Below, piece after piece: positions 61,808-64,000 of a stretch of DNA of 64,000 bases. Position 1 is the first letter of the stretch. Every line of letters starts with the position of its first letter. The DNA is from Halobaculum rubrum (GTDB lineage: Archaea; Halobacteriota; Halobacteria; Halobacteriales; Haloferacaceae), in contig NZ_CP082284.1 of the NCBI RefSeq assembly GCF_019880225.1, positions 2,900,355 to 2,964,354 on the forward strand, written 5' to 3'. The translations under genes were made by a program, and so were the position numbers. The notes beneath the pieces were generated by a model. It did no database searches and was not told the DNA's origin. It worked only from the letters and a program-made list of their open reading frames with translations.

Positions 61808-62620
61808 ATGGTTACAACGCGCGAGCTCCGAGATCGGGCGGACGACGAACCCATCACGATGCTGACGGCGTACGACGCGCCGACGGCGGCGGTCATCGAC
61901 GACGCGGGGATCGACGTGATCCTCGTCGGGGACTCGATGGGCAACGCCGTGCTCGGGCACGACTCGACGCTCCCCGTCACGCTCGAGGAGGTGCAGAGCC
62001 GGACCGCCGCCGTCGCTCGCGCGACGGAGGACGCGCTCGTCGTCGCCGACATGCCGTTCCTCTCGTTCGGTGTCGACGAGGGAGACAGTATCGAGAACGC
62101 CGGCCGGATGCTGAAGGAGGCCGACGCCGACGCCGTGAAGATCGAGTCGGGTCCGCACACGGTCGAGTTGACGCGGCGGCTCACGGACCTCGGCATCCCG
62201 GTGATGGCCCATCTGGGACTGACGCCCCAACACGTGAACCAGCTCGGCGGGTACCAGCGGCAGGGAACTGACCCGGAGGCGGCGGAGCGGCTGCTGGAAC
62301 TGGCGAGAGACCACGAGGAGGCCGGCGCGTTCTCGCTCGTGCTCGAACACGTCCCCGCGAACCTCGCCGCGCAGGTGACCGAGGCGCTCGAGGTCCCGAC
62401 GATCGGGATCGGCGCAGGCGGGGAGACGGACGGACAGGTGCTCGTGATCACGGACGTGCTCGGTCTCGACGAGTGGTCCCCGCCGTTCTCGAAGCGGTAC
62501 GCCGACCTCCGCGGAGAAATGCTGTCGGCCGTCGAGGCGTACAAACGAGAGGTCGAGAACGGCGAGTTCCCCGCGGACGAACACGGGCACGTCGAGGACG
62601 CCGTCGACGACGTGTACTGA
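61808..62620 (+). CDS. panB: 3-methyl-2-oxobutanoate hydroxymethyltransferase
   Basis: 270 residues. VGDSMGNAVLGHDSTLPVTLEE (metal and substrate binding), ADMPFLSFGVDEGDSIENAGRML, DAVKIESG and MAHLGLTPQHVNQLGGYQRQG are the PanB signatures; C-terminal IGIGAGGETDGQVLVITDVLGL. It adds a hydroxymethyl group from methylene-THF to 2-oxoisovalerate, making ketopantoate for CoA. Methylene-THF is produced by glyA elsewhere in the window. Single gene here. Confidence 0.95.
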   Translation: MVTTRELRDRADDEPITMLTAYDAPTAAVIDDAGIDVILVGDSMGNAVLGHDSTLPVTLEEVQSRTAAVARATEDALVVADMPFLSFGVDEGDSIENAGRMLKEADADAVKIESGPHTVELTRRLTDLGIPVMAHLGLTPQHVNQLGGYQRQGTDPEAAERLLELARDHEEAGAFSLVLEHVPANLAAQVTEALEVPTIGIGAGGETDGQVLVITDVLGLDEWSPPFSKRYADLRGEMLSAVEAYKREVENGEFPADEHGHVEDAVDDVY

Positions 62621-62651
62621 CCGCCGCTCCGTGATAGATGGGGGCTAACAG

Positions 62652-62684
62652 GCGACTCGCACCGCTCTCGGGCCGGTGAGTCGC
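62652..62684. terminator. Stem-loop between convergent panB and hydrolase genes
   Basis: GCGACTC (62652-62658) pairs with GAGTCGC (62678-62684), extended by ACCG/CGGT inside. It lies 31 bp after the panB stop without a T-run, so a role as terminator or RNA-stabilising element is only possible. Confidence 0.3.
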
Positions 62685-62808
62685 ACACCCGCTGAACGAC
62701 CCGAGCGTCTCAGTTCGGCACGGGGACGCTGGTGCCGGTATCGTATTTGAACGTTCGCCGCTCGGTCGACAGCGGCTGCCGGCGGCCGCCGAGCGGAGCG
62801 CGAACTCG

Positions 62809-63579
62809 CTACAGTTCGTCGAGGAAGGACTCGACGGTGTCGTTGAACGCGGTCGGTCGCTCGATCATCGCCAAGTGTGCGGCGTCGTCGATAACCGCTA
62901 CCGCGCCGTTCGGGATCCCGTCGGCGAGATACTCGTGATAGCGTGGCGGCGTGAGTCCGTCGTGCTCGCCCACGAGGGCAAGCGCCGGCTCCTCGATCTC
63001 TCCGAGGCGATCGCGGATATCGAACTCGTGGCAGGTCCGGAAGTCGCGTTCGACGACGGCGCGCCCGGTGTCGCGCATGGTCGCGCGCGAACGCTCAAGC
63101 GCCTCGTCGTCGGCGTCGTGGAACAGCCGGTCGGAACCGTGGAGGAACTCGACGGCGCGGTCGAAGTCGTCACGCAGCCACACGAGGAGGTCGTCGAGGA
63201 CGGTGAGCTTCGCGCCGGTGCCCGCGAGAACGAGTCCATCGAGCGGCAGGTCGCGCTCGAGCGCGACCCACATCGCGATCGCGCCGCCGAGGGAATTCCC
63301 GACGAGCACCGACGAGTCCGTGGCGTTCGCGACCGCGACGACGTCGTCGGCGTACGCTTCGAGCGTCTCCGGGCCGGGCTGGGCGTCGATGTCGTCGCTG
63401 TCGCCGTGCCCGCTGAGGTCCAGCGTCGTCACCGGCGTCCGGTCCGTGAGGCGGGACTGCCCCGTCCACACGTCCCCCGTTCCGCCGCTCCCGTGAACGC
63501 ACACCAGTCCCGGACCGTCCGCCGTCTCGCCGTGGGTCCGGTATTTCGTCTCCCGCCCGTGATGGGCTACGGTATTCAT
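62809..63579 (-). CDS. Alpha/beta-hydrolase
   Basis: 256 residues from MNTVAHHGRETKYRTHGET. CVHGSGGTGDVW (oxyanion region), nucleophile elbow VGNSLGGAIAM with Ser, Asp in LVGEHDGLTPP and His in DDAAHLAMIERP form a complete triad. Typical of the alpha/beta-hydrolase-6 class; substrate unknown. Convergent with panB and divergent from the Hsp20-like gene. Confidence 0.88.
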   Translation of the reverse strand: MNTVAHHGRETKYRTHGETADGPGLVCVHGSGGTGDVWTGQSRLTDRTPVTTLDLSGHGDSDDIDAQPGPETLEAYADDVVAVANATDSSVLVGNSLGGAIAMWVALERDLPLDGLVLAGTGAKLTVLDDLLVWLRDDFDRAVEFLHGSDRLFHDADDEALERSRATMRDTGRAVVERDFRTCHEFDIRDRLGEIEEPALALVGEHDGLTPPRYHEYLADGIPNGAVAVIDDAAHLAMIERPTAFNDTVESFLDEL

Positions 63580-63711
63580 ACCATACACTCGCGCGGGCGG
63601 GGGCATAAATCGGCCGGGGCACGTCGGCGGACGCCGCGGCCGGACTGATGAACCGCAAAGCTACTCTCCCTGGTGAGAACCCCTCACGTATTGCGATCGG
63701 CTGCAGAAACA

Positions 63712-63720
63712 TTTATATAT
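63712..63720 (+). promoter_or_regulatory. TATA box of Hsp20-like gene
   Basis: TTTATATAT centred about 33 nt before the ATG at 63749, preceded by AAACA as a possible BRE; the clearest TATA element in the window. Confidence 0.7.
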
Positions 63721-63748
63721 CTACGAGCATTACCTGTTGTTAGGACAA

Positions 63749-64000
63749 ATGAACCAACGCAACACCGTCGACCGGCGCGGACGGTTCCTCCGCCGGTACG
63801 ACTACGACGACGATACTGTCATCGCGGCGGACCTGAACGCCGCCGACGAGGACGTGACGGTCGATACGGTCGACGGGACCGCGATCGTCGTGATCGCCCA
63901 CGAGGACGATCGCGAGGACGAGGAGTTCGAGTTCGAGCTCCCGGGCCCGGCCGCAAGTGTTGACATCGAGAACGGCGTACTCACCATCGAGGTCCACGCA
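63749..64000 (+). CDS. Hsp20/alpha-crystallin-like protein (DUF7127-like), 5' part
   Basis: 84 codons are visible and the frame is still open at the window end. MNQRNTVDRRGRFLRRYDYDDDTV begins it; the strands VIAADLNAADEDVTVDTVDGTAIVVIAHE and FEFELPGPAASVDIENGVLTIEVHA repeat the alpha-crystallin pattern, with G-V-L-T-I-E-V as the signature near the end. Resembles a short haloarchaeal Hsp20-like family. The strong TATA box suggests active transcription. Full length and C-terminal anchoring motif cannot be judged. Confidence 0.75.
   Translation, partial: MNQRNTVDRRGRFLRRYDYDDDTVIAADLNAADEDVTVDTVDGTAIVVIAHEDDREDEEFEFELPGPAASVDIENGVLTIEVHA

Noticed and set aside
62702..62808. In-frame continuation beyond the stop of the alpha/beta-hydrolase, ending TFKYDTGTSVPVPN
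   Set aside because: It looks protein-like but follows a normal TAG, has no ATG/GTG/TTG start of its own before the conserved-looking part, and the hydrolase already has its full length.
1..64000. tRNA, 5S/16S/23S genes, CRISPR arrays, prophage or replication-origin genes
   Set aside because: None recognised on reading both strands of the intergenic regions; no Orc1/Cdc6, integrase, capsid or terminase frames are present.

Overview
This is a GC-rich chromosomal segment from a halophilic archaeon (class Halobacteria). Nearly all proteins are strongly acidic. The translation genes are archaeal (L1-L10-L12 stalk operon, aEF-1beta, MBF1, an SRP RNA with an archaeal promoter, RtcB/archease RNA ligation). 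Many start codons lie about 26-27 nt downstream of a TATA-like box, as expected for leaderless haloarchaeal transcripts. The genus cannot be fixed from the window. No complete insertion sequence, CRISPR array, tRNA or 16S/23S/5S rRNA gene was seen.

Layout. 0-1.7 kb: end of the L1-L10-L12 ribosomal operon. 1.9-9.4 kb: TctA-like permease, two-zinc-finger mini-protein plus aEF-1beta, two UspA proteins flanking BirA, a cytosolic 5'-nucleotidase homologue and a fused YcaO cyclodehydratase. 9.4-16.9 kb: a TbsP-like regulator, one-carbon genes glyA and folD, an HSL-type esterase, a zinc-ribbon protein, VOC and DUF1028 proteins. 16.9-20 kb: RibL FAD synthase, JAMM protease and a RecJ-like DHH nuclease. 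20-24.7 kb: secreted phospholipase D-like protein, HEAT-repeat protein, ferritin-like DpsA, and a 57-aa gene behind two TAGG/CCTA palindromes. 24.7-34.6 kb: NIF3, Old Yellow Enzyme, thiolase plus OB-fold partner, 7S (SRP) RNA, geranylgeranyl-reductase-family flavoprotein, and a DUF2342-type metalloprotease. 34.6-40 kb: archease, DoxX and an intein-containing RtcB on one strand.

40.7-44.2 kb is the one clearly accessory-looking stretch: a Doc/Fic toxin with a 46-aa downstream gene, three copies of a TAGTGTTCCGG-type repeat, a cluster of perfect palindromes resembling an IS200/IS605-derived MITE, and two membrane proteins. 44.2-49.2 kb: a channel-like TM-helix protein, a class-V aminotransferase, cystathionine gamma-synthase/lyase and aspartate-semialdehyde dehydrogenase. 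49.2-56 kb: a FAD/Fe-S glycolate- or D-lactate-dehydrogenase fusion, a VOC protein, haloarchaeal-type malate synthase, a FAH-family protein and a D-2-hydroxyacid dehydrogenase; together with the aminotransferase this suggests a glyoxylate-centred neighbourhood. 56-64 kb: MBF1, a perfect 93-bp duplication, AlaX editing protein, a secreted adhesin-like protein, acyl-CoA dehydrogenase with a HAD phosphatase, PanB, an alpha/beta hydrolase and a truncated Hsp20-like gene.

The items most worth following up are the RtcB intein inserted before the metal-binding cysteine (with Ser instead of the penultimate His), the unannotated 57-aa gene with metal-regulator-like operators beside dpsA, and the repeat-bounded Doc mini-island.
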